The notes beneath the pieces were generated by a model that searched no databases, was not told the origin of the DNA, and was given only the letters and a program-made list of their open reading frames with translations. Shown in pieces: positions 39,519 through 48,104 of a stretch of DNA of 64,000 bases. Position 1 is the first letter of the stretch; each line of letters opens with the position of its first letter. The DNA is taken from NCBI GenBank assembly GCA_045613065.1, contig JAZLAH010000072.1, positions 1 through 64,000 on the forward strand. The letters run 5' to 3'. A program made the translations under genes and the position numbers. The DNA comes from Fimenecus sp045613065. Lineage in GTDB: Bacteria > Bacillota > Clostridia > Oscillospirales > Acutalibacteraceae.

Positions 39519-40337
39519 ATGAAAAGATTCTCTCTACGCAAAAAAAATTCGCAAAATATGACAAAAAAATCTCCTGAGGCCTTGATTTTCCGCGCACATG
39601 CTGATAAAATTATTATTAAATTGGGACCGAATAATGATTTAGAATTTTTCGTTGGTAATAGTATCGTTACTAATGTAAATTTGAAAGGATATTTTTGTTC
39701 TTCGAAAAATCAATCGGTGTGTAATCCGAAGGGAAATAAGAAAAACGATGATGTTAGTAATTGGCACCATCGTAAGAAGGATGATTGTAAAATGATAAGT
39801 GTAGTAAGTGCGGCAAATTATTTAATTTCACTTTTTTATAACTCTGATAGGCATTGTAGGTCTGCAGTGATACAAAAATTACTGGTTATTGCACAAATGA
39901 GGTCGCTTTGTGAGGATAACGAGTTGTTATTTAGTGATGATATAGTTGTTAAAGACAGTTGTTTTTCTATAGACTTTATATCAAAAACATATCCAAATGT
40001 TATTTTTGATGGAGAACATAGAGAAAAAGATGAAATTCTTCCAGATGATGCTTTGTTAGTGGTCGAAGAGGAAACATCTAATTCGACATGTTTTTTTAAG
40101 GTTAATGATATGCCCGATAGGGAAAAAAATATATTAAGAACAACATATCAAAGATTTGGGATGTATTCTGGAGACAGTATAGGTAAAGTGATGTGCTCAT
40201 TATCATTACACAGACAATATTATCAAATTGGAATAATTCAAAGTAATACAGATTTAAGAAATTATTTAAATTCAATTCCAGTTGAGGATATGGGGAATCC
40301 TATTGTAAACTTTGTTACATTTAACGCTGAAATTTAA
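39519..40337 (+). CDS. Panacea-like (DUF4065/SocA) protein, candidate antitoxin
   Basis: 272 residues. A basic, low-complexity N-terminus (about 1-90) precedes a region that resembles the Panacea fold: AANYLISLFYN, VIQKLLVIAQMRSL, NELLFSDDIVV, and near the C-terminus ILRTTYQRFGMYSGDSIGKV, recalling the SocA pattern of a helix with Gln-Lys-Leu-Leu and a later Tyr-Gly/Ser-x-x-L stretch. Known Panacea proteins neutralise diverse toxins encoded beside them. The next gene starts 17 bases on. Family match is by eye and moderate. Confidence 0.45.
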   Translation: MKRFSLRKKNSQNMTKKSPEALIFRAHADKIIIKLGPNNDLEFFVGNSIVTNVNLKGYFCSSKNQSVCNPKGNKKNDDVSNWHHRKKDDCKMISVVSAANYLISLFYNSDRHCRSAVIQKLLVIAQMRSLCEDNELLFSDDIVVKDSCFSIDFISKTYPNVIFDGEHREKDEILPDDALLVVEEETSNSTCFFKVNDMPDREKNILRTTYQRFGMYSGDSIGKVMCSLSLHRQYYQIGIIQSNTDLRNYLNSIPVEDMGNPIVNFVTFNAEI

Positions 40338-40354
40338 TTAAAGGAAAGTTTTAT

Positions 40355-41683
40355 ATGTCAGAACTTCATGAACAAGTTATAACTTTTTCGGAGAATTTTT
40401 GTGATATTTGTTTTAGTTATCTAATGAATAAAAAAGATACAGATTCTGAAAAACTTGACACGAAGAAGTGTTTGGAAGAAAACTTGATTAAAATGGTTAA
40501 CATTATACATAATGCTGGTAAAAATAAAACAACATATATTAATGTTTATGTTGTTCAAGGAGTAAGATTTTCCATTGTTAAAATTGTTGGACAAAAGACA
40601 CTAAGAGAAGAAACACTATCGGATGGTATTGTTACAGAAAATGAAATTAGAAAGCTTTTTGATATATTCGAAGAACATTATGAAAAAAATGGCGAACTGT
40701 ATATAGAAGATTTGAAAGCAATTTTTCATCGCATGTTCAAAGAAATTAATTATTTATGTTCAGAATATGATGGCATTGCATTACAATCATATAACCTGAC
40801 ATCAAAAATGATTGAAAAAAAACATATGGACCATCTTGATACATTGGACAGTTCTTTAAAAAAAATGAAAAAAGATATAGGTGGTTTGACAACAAATATA
40901 AATGATTTGGAAACATCTTTTTTAGAGAATGTTGATAAAACATCTGAGAAAATCAGTACAGCAAGGAGAAACCTACTCAAGGCAACAAATGAGTCAAAAA
41001 GTTTACTTAACAATACGATTTCTATTTTAGGTCTGTTTATGACAATTGCGGCGGCTGTTTTTGGTGGAGTTACTATTACTAACGAGGTCCTAAAAGCAAT
41101 AAGTGGTGATATGTTTACTTCAACTATATTTGTATTGGCTACGAGCTTTATTTTGGTGAATTTAATTTTTTTATTTTCGTTTATAATTGCTAAGATGAGC
41201 GGGAAAGATATAGGAATGCAGTGTCAGCACTTTTCTATAAGCCTAAAATCATTGAAAGATAGATATAAAATAAACATTGATGATAGTTTTATTGAAGAAA
41301 ATCTTTACGAATTACATAATTGTTTGTTTTGTGATTCAAAGTGTGGTTTTTTCAAAAAGTTCAAATGTAGATATCAATATATGCTATACGTTGATGCGAT
41401 ATTGATTGTATTATTTGTGGTGTTAGGCATTATATGGATAATAAAAGAATTCTTTTATGCTTCTTGGGTATCTTCTTTAGGTGATATACAGGTTAAGAAT
41501 CGCTTATTTAAAACTGGCTTTTTTGTGGTAATCTCGATCTCTGTCATCATCTTAAGTAAGATAGTGCAAAAAAAAGCAAACATAATAAAAATTGTAATTA
41601 CGCTTGTTTGTTCTGCTTTAGTAATAATTGGAATTGTATTTATAATACTTGCAGGATATCAATTTTATTGTTTAATAAAATGA
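40355..41683 (+). CDS. Coiled-coil multi-membrane-segment protein, candidate toxin/effector
   Basis: 442 residues. A soluble N-terminal half (1-180) is followed by a coiled coil (about 180-222, LKKMKKDIGGLTTNINDLET) and five hydrophobic segments at about 224-244, 253-281, 347-371, 388-404 and 412-438. The junction NNTISILGLFMTIAAAVFGG resembles the coiled-coil-to-membrane joint of many membrane-acting defence effectors. Two Cys pairs (CLFCDSKC) lie between segments 2 and 3. AAAGGAAAG precedes the ATG. Paired with the gene before; last gene before attR. Confidence 0.5.
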   Translation: MSELHEQVITFSENFCDICFSYLMNKKDTDSEKLDTKKCLEENLIKMVNIIHNAGKNKTTYINVYVVQGVRFSIVKIVGQKTLREETLSDGIVTENEIRKLFDIFEEHYEKNGELYIEDLKAIFHRMFKEINYLCSEYDGIALQSYNLTSKMIEKKHMDHLDTLDSSLKKMKKDIGGLTTNINDLETSFLENVDKTSEKISTARRNLLKATNESKSLLNNTISILGLFMTIAAAVFGGVTITNEVLKAISGDMFTSTIFVLATSFILVNLIFLFSFIIAKMSGKDIGMQCQHFSISLKSLKDRYKINIDDSFIEENLYELHNCLFCDSKCGFFKKFKCRYQYMLYVDAILIVLFVVLGIIWIIKEFFYASWVSSLGDIQVKNRLFKTGFFVVISISVIILSKIVQKKANIIKIVITLVCSALVIIGIVFIILAGYQFYCLIK

Positions 41684-41755
41684 TTAAGGGTTGTTATATT
41701 CGTATTACATATCGTAATAATGAAATCTTGACTTGATTTATAGCCATTTTAATTG

Positions 41756-41803
41756 GACTTTTAATCAAGGTGTCCGGAGTTCGAATCTCCGGTGGATCAC
41801 CAA
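41756..41803 (+). repeat. attR core
   Basis: 48 bp identical to the 3' part of tRNA-Lys (6342-6389). Host DNA resumes after it. Because it lacks the 5' half of the tRNA it is not a functional tRNA gene. Confidence 0.93.
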
Positions 41804-41874
41804 AAAGAAGCAGTCACACAAAGTGTGGCTGTTTTCTTTTTGTCCCGAAGGGACGGAAGATTCGAACTCGAAGA
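41787..41874 (+). repeat. 88-bp direct repeat, copy A
   Basis: Starts in the tRNA-Lys T stem and runs through CCA, a terminator hairpin and TGTCCCGAAGGGACGGAAGA. Identical to 41979-42066; spacing between copies is 192 bp from start to start. Confidence 0.95.
41811..41841 (+). terminator. Original tRNA-Lys terminator, displaced by the prophage
   Basis: CAGTCACAC, loop AAA, GTGTGGCTG (one G-T pair) then TTTTCTTTTT. A second copy is inside repeat B at 42003-42033. Confidence 0.8.
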
Positions 41875-41978
41875 GTTTTTGCGTCAAGAAAACGATTCGG
41901 GGAATCGTTTTTAGCAAAAGGCGTGAGACATTTATGTCGAACGAGCAGTATGCAAGGCGAAGCCGAAGCAGACGGTCG

Positions 41979-42066
41979 CTCCGGTGGATCACCAAAAAGA
42001 AGCAGTCACACAAAGTGTGGCTGTTTTCTTTTTGTCCCGAAGGGACGGAAGATTCGAACTCGAAGA
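41979..42066 (+). repeat. 88-bp direct repeat, copy B
   Basis: Exact copy of 41787-41874, including the last 20 or so bases of the tRNA gene and its terminator. Between the copies is another hairpin (AAAACGATTC / GAATCGTTTT, 41889-41911). The 42067-42148 remainder holds only the next promoter. Confidence 0.95.
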
Positions 42067-42089
42067 ATATATAAAATCCCTATTTTATA

Positions 42090-42117
42090 TTGAATTTTAT
42101 CTCATTTATGCTACAAT
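42090..42117 (+). promoter_or_regulatory. Promoter of the GH4 glycosidase gene
   Basis: TTGAAT (42090-42095), 16-bp spacer, TACAAT (42112-42117); ATG at 42149. Confidence 0.65.
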
Positions 42118-42148
42118 GAACATATATCCAACAGGGGAGGCAAATTTT

Positions 42149-43468
42149 ATGAAAATTACATTTATGGGAGCAGGAAGTACTGTTTTTGCAAGAAATGTTA
42201 TAGGTGACTGCATGTGTACAGAAGCACTTCGAGACAGCGTTTTTGCTCTTTATGATATTGATGGTGAAAGACTTGAAGAAAGCCGTGTTATCCTTGAGGC
42301 TATGCGAAAGGCTAAAGGTGGATATGGCAAAATCGAGTGCTATGTTGGTGTAGAAAATAGAAAAGATGCACTTCGAGGTGCTGATTTCGTTGTTAATGCT
42401 ATTCAGGTTGGTCTTTATGACCCTTGTACAATTATTGACTTTGAAGTGCCAAAGAAATATGGCTTAAGACAGACTATCGGTGATACTCTCGGTATGGGTG
42501 GAATTATGCGTACACTTCGTACAATTCCTGTTATGAAAGGCTTTGCTGACGATATGGAAGAAGTGTGTCCTGATGCACTTTTCTTAAACTATGTTAATCC
42601 GATGGCAATGCTTACAGGCTATATGCAGAGATACACAGGTGTTAAAACAGTTGGTCTTTGCCATAGTGTTCAGGGTTGTTCAAGACATCTTCTTAAAACT
42701 TTGGAAATGGAAGACAAGTTAGAGGGCAGAAAAGAGCTTATTGCAGGTATCAACCATATGGCGTGGCTTCTTGAAATCAAGGATAAAAATGGTATTGACC
42801 TTTATCCTGAAATCAAGTCAAGAGTTGATGCTTATATGCAAAAACCTGATGCAGACGATAAAGTCCGTATGGATTATATCAAGAATTTTGGTTATTATTG
42901 CACAGAATCAAGTGAACATAATGCCGAGTACAATATGTTCTATATAAAGAGCAAATATCCTGAACTTATTGAAAGATATAACATTCCGCTTGATGAATAT
43001 CCACGTCGTTGTGTGAGTCAGATTGAAAAATGGAAAAAAGACTATGCTGAAATGCTTGAGAAGGGCGTTAGAGAGCATGAACGTTCAAATGAATATGCTT
43101 CAAGAATTATGGAATCAATGGTAACGGGTGACCCATATCAGATTGGTGGTAATGTTCTCAATACAGGACATCTTATTACAAACTTACCTGAAAATGCTTG
43201 TGTTGAAGTGCCTTGTCTTGTAAATGGCAGAGGTATTCATCCTTGTCACGTTGGTCCAATACCTGTTCAGTGTGCTGCAATGAATATGACAAACATCAAT
43301 GTTCAGTTGCTTACAATTGAAGCGGCTGTTACAGGAAAGAAAGAGCATATTTATCAGGCTGCAATGCTTGACCCACATACTGGAAGTGAACTCGATATTG
43401 ACACAATCAAGAAAATGGTTGACGATTTAATCGAAGTTCACGGTGACTACTTACCAAAATTTAATTAA
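42149..43468 (+). CDS. Glycoside hydrolase family 4 enzyme, probably alpha-galactosidase
   Basis: 439 residues from the ATG at 42149 (GGGGAGG eight bases before); the open frame runs further upstream through the repeat but that part is not coding. The N-terminal Rossmann motif MKITFMGAGSTVF binds NAD; the family 4 metal/active-site motif is LCHSVQGCS (Cys171-His172), and GINHMAWLL, a conserved HAEYNMFY-like and QIGGNVLNTG follow. GH4 enzymes use NAD and Mn for redox-assisted glycoside cleavage; the CHSV form points to alpha-galactosidase or alpha-glucosidase type. Monocistronic. Confidence 0.9.
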   Translation: MKITFMGAGSTVFARNVIGDCMCTEALRDSVFALYDIDGERLEESRVILEAMRKAKGGYGKIECYVGVENRKDALRGADFVVNAIQVGLYDPCTIIDFEVPKKYGLRQTIGDTLGMGGIMRTLRTIPVMKGFADDMEEVCPDALFLNYVNPMAMLTGYMQRYTGVKTVGLCHSVQGCSRHLLKTLEMEDKLEGRKELIAGINHMAWLLEIKDKNGIDLYPEIKSRVDAYMQKPDADDKVRMDYIKNFGYYCTESSEHNAEYNMFYIKSKYPELIERYNIPLDEYPRRCVSQIEKWKKDYAEMLEKGVREHERSNEYASRIMESMVTGDPYQIGGNVLNTGHLITNLPENACVEVPCLVNGRGIHPCHVGPIPVQCAAMNMTNINVQLLTIEAAVTGKKEHIYQAAMLDPHTGSELDIDTIKKMVDDLIEVHGDYLPKFN

Positions 43469-43480
43469 ATTATAAATTAA

Positions 43481-43516
43481 AGACCATTCTTTTAATTAAG
43501 AGTGGTCTTTTTTGTT
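43481..43516 (+). terminator. Terminator of the GH4 gene
   Basis: AGACCATTCTT ... AAGAGTGGTCT, a near-perfect stem with loop TTAATT, followed by TTTTTTG. Confidence 0.88.
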
Positions 43517-43532
43517 AATACTATTACAGGTG

Positions 43533-43604
43533 ATTAGCGTGAAAAATCACGCTAATCTAATTTTATGTCCATCACGCCTTGTACGGCTACAGCAAGGAGT
43601 GATG
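43533..43604. repeat. Two inverted repeats upstream of the Rieske flavoprotein gene
   Basis: ATTAGCGTG / CACGCTAAT (43533-43556, perfect 9 bp, 6-base loop) and CATCACGCCTTG / CAAGGAGTGATG (43570-43604, one mismatch). Neither has a T run. They could be operators or leader RNA structures. A tiny frame ATG CTC GTG ... TAG (8 codons, from 43602) follows an AAGGAG inside the second repeat. Confidence 0.45.
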
Positions 43605-43639
43605 CTCGTGTTTCATACAAATTTGTAGCCGGAAAGGCT

Positions 43640-44953
43640 ATGGAAATTAATATGTTATCTGTATGGTCTGCTGAATCTGAATTTAAGACTTTTCCAAAAC
43701 TAAATAGAGATATAAAAACGAGTGTTGCTATTATCGGTGGTGGGATTACAGGTGTTTTATGTGGTTATATGTTGAAACATAATGGTGTTGATTGTGTAAT
43801 TCTTGAGGCTGATAGAATCTGTAAAGGTGTGACACAAAATACAACTGCCAAAATAACTTCACAACACGGATTGATTTACGATAAATTAATTAAAAATTTC
43901 GGAATCGAAAAAGCACAAATGTATCTCAATGCAAATGAAAATGCCTTGAAAAAATATGCTGAATTGTGTAAAAATATCTCCTGTGAGTTCGAAAGAAAAG
44001 ATAATTATGTTTATTCAGTAAACAGTCCGAAAAAAATCAATGATGAGCTTCATGCATTGGTAAGGTTAGGATATAATCCTGACTTCTGTACTGAAATACC
44101 TGTTCCTGTTGAGATTGCAGGTGCAGTGAAATTCCCAAATCAAGCACAATTCAATCCGTTACAATTTTTGTCGCATATTTCAAAAGATTTGACAATTTAT
44201 GAAAACACAAAGGTTATCGAAATCCGTGGCAATAAGGCAATCACGGAAAAAGCAGAAATAACAGCAGATTATTTTATTGTGACAACTCATTTTCCATTTA
44301 TGAATAAGTATGGCGGATATTTTATCAAACTTTATCAGGAACGTTCTTATGTTTTAGCATTACAAGATGGTCCACAAATCGACGGAATGTATGTTGATGA
44401 AGCAAAAAAAGGAATGTCATTTCGAAATTATAAAAACTATCTTCTAATAGGTGGTGGCGACCACAGAACAGGTAAAGATGGTGGGAATTATCGTGAATTA
44501 AAGTCTTTCTGGGCAATTCATTATCCTGAATTACCTATTAAATATCATTGGGCAACGCAGGATTGTATGAGTCTTGATTCCGTTCCGTATATCGGCAGAT
44601 ATTCAAAAAAAATTCCAAATGTTTTTGTAGCAACTGGCTTTAATAAATGGGGTATGACTTCTTCAATGGTGTCAGCAGAATTGCTTTGTGATATGATTCT
44701 TAATAAAACCAATGAATATGAGCAACTTTTTTCACCAGCAAGAAGTATTCTCACACTACAACTTCCAATCAATGCTTTTGAAACAACAGTAGGACTTCTG
44801 ACTCCCTCAAAAAAGCGTTGTCCTCATTTAGGATGTGCGTTGAAATGGAATAGTGCAGAGCATACATGGGATTGTCCGTGTCACGGTTCAAGATTTACAG
44901 AAAAGGGAAAATTAATTGAAAATCCCGCAACTGATGATTTGAAAAGTATATGA
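43640..44953 (+). CDS. FAD-dependent oxidoreductase with C-terminal Rieske domain (YhfW-like)
   Basis: About 437 residues from ATG 43640; ATG 43652 is also possible, and the frame upstream to 43565 is probably not coding. A DAO-type FAD domain opens with VAIIGGGITGVLCGYML and continues to VATGFNKWGMTSSMVSA; the C-terminus is a short Rieske [2Fe-2S] domain with CPHLGC (about 393) and CPCHGSRF (about 411) supplying two Cys and two His ligands. This matches Bacillus YhfW. It probably oxidises an amine or amino acid, with electron transfer through the cluster; the substrate is unknown. Confidence 0.85.
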   Translation: MEINMLSVWSAESEFKTFPKLNRDIKTSVAIIGGGITGVLCGYMLKHNGVDCVILEADRICKGVTQNTTAKITSQHGLIYDKLIKNFGIEKAQMYLNANENALKKYAELCKNISCEFERKDNYVYSVNSPKKINDELHALVRLGYNPDFCTEIPVPVEIAGAVKFPNQAQFNPLQFLSHISKDLTIYENTKVIEIRGNKAITEKAEITADYFIVTTHFPFMNKYGGYFIKLYQERSYVLALQDGPQIDGMYVDEAKKGMSFRNYKNYLLIGGGDHRTGKDGGNYRELKSFWAIHYPELPIKYHWATQDCMSLDSVPYIGRYSKKIPNVFVATGFNKWGMTSSMVSAELLCDMILNKTNEYEQLFSPARSILTLQLPINAFETTVGLLTPSKKRCPHLGCALKWNSAEHTWDCPCHGSRFTEKGKLIENPATDDLKSI

Positions 44954-44978
44954 CACTTTCGACCAAATCTCTTTTTTA

Positions 44979-45007
44979 TTGACAAATTATGCTATAATTG
45001 GTATATT
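44979..45007 (+). promoter_or_regulatory. Promoter of the serine hydrolase gene
   Basis: TTGACA (44979-44984), 17-bp spacer, TATATT (45002-45007). Confidence 0.78.
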
Positions 45008-45045
45008 ATTCGTTGTAATTTTTACGAATGAAGGCGTAAGATGAA

Positions 45046-46347
45046 ATGAAAAAAAGATTATTGAAGTTTTTATGCGTTGTTTTATCTGCTGTTATTGTAG
45101 TGGTTTCAATAACATTCATGAAAAAGGACAAACCTGTAAATCAACAGTTTGAAACAACACTAAGCACCACTCAGGAACAAACTACTGAGGAAAGTACCAC
45201 TGCAGAAACTACAACAGAGGAAGAAACAACAGAGACAACTACAATTCCTCAGGAGACAACAACTGTAAAGCCGACACAACCAATAATTGTTGACTCTCTT
45301 CAGTCACTTGTAACTGCAACAGCGGTCAAATACAATGCTATGAGTATTCAAGTGGCAACAATTGTTGATGGTCAGGTTCATGCAACAGCAGAATATGGAT
45401 GGGCAGAAAAAAATGTAAGACCAATGACATCAGATACAAAAATCCGAGTTGCATCTTTGTCAAAGACCATTCTTGCATTAGTGGTTTATCGACTTATTGA
45501 TGATGAAATGCTTGATATTGATACTGATATTTCAGAGTATCTTGGCTATACTGTACAGAATCCGTCATATCCTGATGTACCAATCACATTAAGAGTGCTT
45601 TTAGCTCATTCATCAGGTCTGGTGAATGCAAGTTATGTTCATTCTCTTGAACAGTTGCAGAGTCATCTTCAAAAGCCTTCAGCATACACACAATATGAAC
45701 CGGGAACACATTATGAATACAACAATTTTGCTTATGGAATTGTGGGAACAATATGTGAATTGGTGACAGGTAAAAGTGTAACAACCTTGCTTAATGAATA
45801 CTTCTTTAATCCAATGGGTATAGAAGCATCATATATTCCAGCGTTATTAAATGCGAATGAAATAGCAGTTTTGTATGATGATAACCACAATGTTGCAAGA
45901 GGTGTGAGAACTCAACAAAATCAGTTGAGTTTTACTGAAACTGCAGGTAAAGGATTTAAGTTGTATTCAGGCGGACTTACTATGAGTGCAACAGATTATG
46001 CAAAGCTCCTTACATTGTTGATGAATGATGGTATTTATGATGGTGTGCGTTACTTATCATCAGAAAGCATTGAACTTATTCATTCTGTACAGTCCACAAG
46101 AGTTAATGGAAAAATTGGTCAGGGTATGCCTGTGCTTACACGATATAAGTTCTATGGTGGTAAGAAATTACAGTATCATACAGGTAGTGCATATGGTGTA
46201 TATAGCCTTTATACTTATGACAGAGCAACAAAAACAGGAGTTGTTATTTTAACAATAGGTGCAAAGGAAGGACGAGATCCATATAGCATTTATAGTGTAT
46301 GTGCAGATATTGCAAAGGGTGTGCACGAAAATAACTTTGTAGAGTAA
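45046..46347 (+). CDS. Secreted or anchored beta-lactamase/penicillin-binding-like serine hydrolase
   Basis: 433 residues. N-terminal signal or anchor (about 5-24), a Thr/Glu-rich spacer (about 35-80, TTTEEETTETTT) typical of wall-spanning linkers, then a class C beta-lactamase fold: SxxK in VASLSKT (Ser137, Lys140), YxN in YNNFAYG (Tyr225), and HTG in YHTGSAYG (His378). Likely a DD-peptidase/esterase acting on peptidoglycan outside the cell; true beta-lactam hydrolysis is less likely. Monocistronic, convergent with the next gene. Confidence 0.88.
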   Translation: MKKRLLKFLCVVLSAVIVVVSITFMKKDKPVNQQFETTLSTTQEQTTEESTTAETTTEEETTETTTIPQETTTVKPTQPIIVDSLQSLVTATAVKYNAMSIQVATIVDGQVHATAEYGWAEKNVRPMTSDTKIRVASLSKTILALVVYRLIDDEMLDIDTDISEYLGYTVQNPSYPDVPITLRVLLAHSSGLVNASYVHSLEQLQSHLQKPSAYTQYEPGTHYEYNNFAYGIVGTICELVTGKSVTTLLNEYFFNPMGIEASYIPALLNANEIAVLYDDNHNVARGVRTQQNQLSFTETAGKGFKLYSGGLTMSATDYAKLLTLLMNDGIYDGVRYLSSESIELIHSVQSTRVNGKIGQGMPVLTRYKFYGGKKLQYHTGSAYGVYSLYTYDRATKTGVVILTIGAKEGRDPYSIYSVCADIAKGVHENNFVE

Positions 46348-46351
46348 AAAG

Positions 46352-46382
46352 AAAAGGTATGTGAGTAATTCACATACCTTTT
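46352..46382. terminator. Bidirectional terminator between convergent genes
   Basis: AAAAGGTATGTG / CACATACCTTTT, 12-bp perfect stem with A and T runs on either side, serving the serine hydrolase (+) and the SGNH hydrolase (-). Confidence 0.9.
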
Positions 46383-46388
46383 TACATT

Positions 46389-47042
46389 TTATTTAAGTAA
46401 CGGAATAACATTTTTAGCAACAATCTCATAAGCTGGAGCGTTAATATGAAGTCCGTCATATGTGTATTCTTTTTTCAAATTTCCGTTTTCGTCTTTAAGT
46501 TCATCAGTAAAATCAATCCATACACAATTGTATTTTTCACAGATTTTGATAAACTCCTTATTCATTTCATCAATCTTTTTGTTACTTCGTTTTTCGAACT
46601 TATCACGCATATTTTCGTTGATAGGATAAACTGCTTCGATAATGAAGTTTACATCCAGACATTGTTGTTTTGTTGATTTTATAATGTTTTCAAGATTTTC
46701 TATACTCAAAGAAAGTGGAAGACCACGACCAATATCGTTTGTACCTATAAGAAGAACAATATTTTTTGGCTTGATATCAAGAACGTTTTCCTGAAGTCTC
46801 TCCAGAAGTCGATCTGTTGTGTCACCACTTATGCCTCTGTTGTAAACAGCCTGACCACTTGATTTTGAAAAATCATAAAACAACTCATACCAGTTGAAAA
46901 AATCAGTAATTGAGTCACCAAGAAGCACAGTTTGCTTCTCAATGGCATATTTTTTGTTTAAGAAAGAATAGTTATTCTTTTTGGTTGTCATTTCATTGCT
47001 GTATTGAGTAAGCTTTGAATAATCAGTACTTTTTCCAAACAT
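46389..47042 (-). CDS. SGNH/GDSL-type esterase
   Basis: 217 residues from the ATG at 47042 (AAGGTGATAACA before it; a GTG 9 bases upstream is less likely). Block I VLLGDSITD, block II NRGISGDTT, block III LLIGTNDIG and block V DGLHINAPAYE give the Ser, Gly, Asn and Asp/His residues of the family. No signal peptide. Probably a carbohydrate acetylesterase or lysophospholipase-like enzyme. It is 10 bases from the upstream hydrolase, so co-transcribed. Confidence 0.9.
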   Translation of the reverse strand: MFGKSTDYSKLTQYSNEMTTKKNNYSFLNKKYAIEKQTVLLGDSITDFFNWYELFYDFSKSSGQAVYNRGISGDTTDRLLERLQENVLDIKPKNIVLLIGTNDIGRGLPLSLSIENLENIIKSTKQQCLDVNFIIEAVYPINENMRDKFEKRSNKKIDEMNKEFIKICEKYNCVWIDFTDELKDENGNLKKEYTYDGLHINAPAYEIVAKNVIPLLK

Positions 47043-47052
47043 TGTTATCACC

Positions 47053-48093
47053 TTATTCGTTTAAGAAATCTCTTTTCATAATACATTCTTCAAAGAAAGA
47101 GTTAACAGTATCCATAATTGTCAAATCTTCTTTTGTAATAAGAGAATAATCGATATTCTGATAAACTTCATATGCTTCAGGAGAATTAGCACCAAGAGAC
47201 TCGATTTTTGCAAATATGTCGTTAAGATACTGTTCAGCATCTTTTGCAAGGTAAATATTATGATATTTGCTATCGCAAAGAATGGTTCTTGCGTTTGGAT
47301 TATTGCTAATTTTATGTTTTTTGCCAACAGGACTGTTTTTCAGTGTTACCTGTAAGTCATTTCCACCATGTAATACAAGTGTTGGAATTTTGTTATTATT
47401 AATACTGTCACATGAACGAAGAATTCCTGCTTTGCCAAATCGTAAAAGGTTAATCAAATCAAAAAACGGACTGAATATTGAAAGGTTTGCTCTTGTTTTT
47501 AACCTTGCATTATCACGGATAAGTTTGTTCATTGAGTTGAATGGAGAAAATGCAGCAATTCCTTTAATAGGGGCTGTTGGAGCAATTGTTGAAACATTAC
47601 AAACACTGTAGCCACCCCATGAATGACCGGCAAGAAGAAGTGGTAAAACCTTTAAATCATCTCGTGTGCTAACAAAATCCAATGCGTGTTTCAAATCGAT
47701 AATACCTTGAGCAAAACCATAAAGCTTGTCACCTTCGGATGAACAAGTACCTGTGTTGTCGTAGGCTAATACAAGGTAACCCTTTTGTGCAAAATAATTG
47801 ATTTCAGTAGTATATGCAAGATGACCTGCACCCATACCGTGAGAAAAAACAATGAGTGCTTTATAATTGTCAACCTTTGCATTGCTGTAAAGGAAACCAT
47901 TGAGTGTTTGACCTTTATTAGATTTGAAACTAACAGGCATTGCATTGAGGTTATCAAAATTCTTTGCCTTTAAATATTTTAAATTTTCATTTCCTTCACA
48001 ACGTTTTGAAAAACCTGCAAAGTCCATAATTTTAATGGCAATAACAAATAAAAGTAAGCAAATAAAAATAAGAGCTATGACAAAATAAATCAT
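47053..48093 (-). CDS. Membrane-anchored alpha/beta hydrolase
   Basis: 346 residues from the ATG at 48093, which has AAAGGAGAATT before it; the frame continues to 48171 without a good start. One N-terminal membrane segment (about 2-20, IYFVIALIFICLLLFVIAI), then a hydrolase fold: FSHGMGAGH oxyanion region, nucleophile elbow GHSWGGYS (about 156), Asp in HGGNDLQV and His in DSKYHNIYL. Probably a serine esterase or peptidase acting at the membrane. First gene of a two-gene operon with the SGNH esterase. Confidence 0.85.
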   Translation of the reverse strand: MIYFVIALIFICLLLFVIAIKIMDFAGFSKRCEGNENLKYLKAKNFDNLNAMPVSFKSNKGQTLNGFLYSNAKVDNYKALIVFSHGMGAGHLAYTTEINYFAQKGYLVLAYDNTGTCSSEGDKLYGFAQGIIDLKHALDFVSTRDDLKVLPLLLAGHSWGGYSVCNVSTIAPTAPIKGIAAFSPFNSMNKLIRDNARLKTRANLSIFSPFFDLINLLRFGKAGILRSCDSINNNKIPTLVLHGGNDLQVTLKNSPVGKKHKISNNPNARTILCDSKYHNIYLAKDAEQYLNDIFAKIESLGANSPEAYEVYQNIDYSLITKEDLTIMDTVNSFFEECIMKRDFLNE

Positions 48094-48104
48094 ATAATTC
48101 TCCT

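Larger units (their letters stand above)
6342..41803. mobile_element. Complete siphovirus-type prophage in tRNA-Lys
   Basis: Bounded by identical 48-bp direct repeats (6342-6389 and 41756-41803). About 35.4 kb with all modules: integrase, repressor/Cro switch, replication and recombination, small and large terminase, portal, scaffold, capsid, head-tail connectors, tape measure, tail fibre, amidase and holin. No core gene is broken, so it may be inducible. The large terminase is of the PBSX-like type and the structural order is that of long-tailed Firmicutes phages. It also carries a diversity-generating retroelement. Confidence 0.95.

Noticed and set aside
41733..42148. Open frames across the attR repeats (including an upstream extension of the GH4 gene)
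   Set aside because: They arise from the tRNA fragment and the duplicated 88-bp block; the peptides repeat exactly with the DNA repeat, and the GH4 gene has a clear ribosome site and start at 42149.
45046..46347. Antibiotic-resistance beta-lactamase
   Set aside because: The class C fold motifs are shared by many DD-peptidases and esterases; the Thr-rich wall linker and context favour a cell-wall enzyme.
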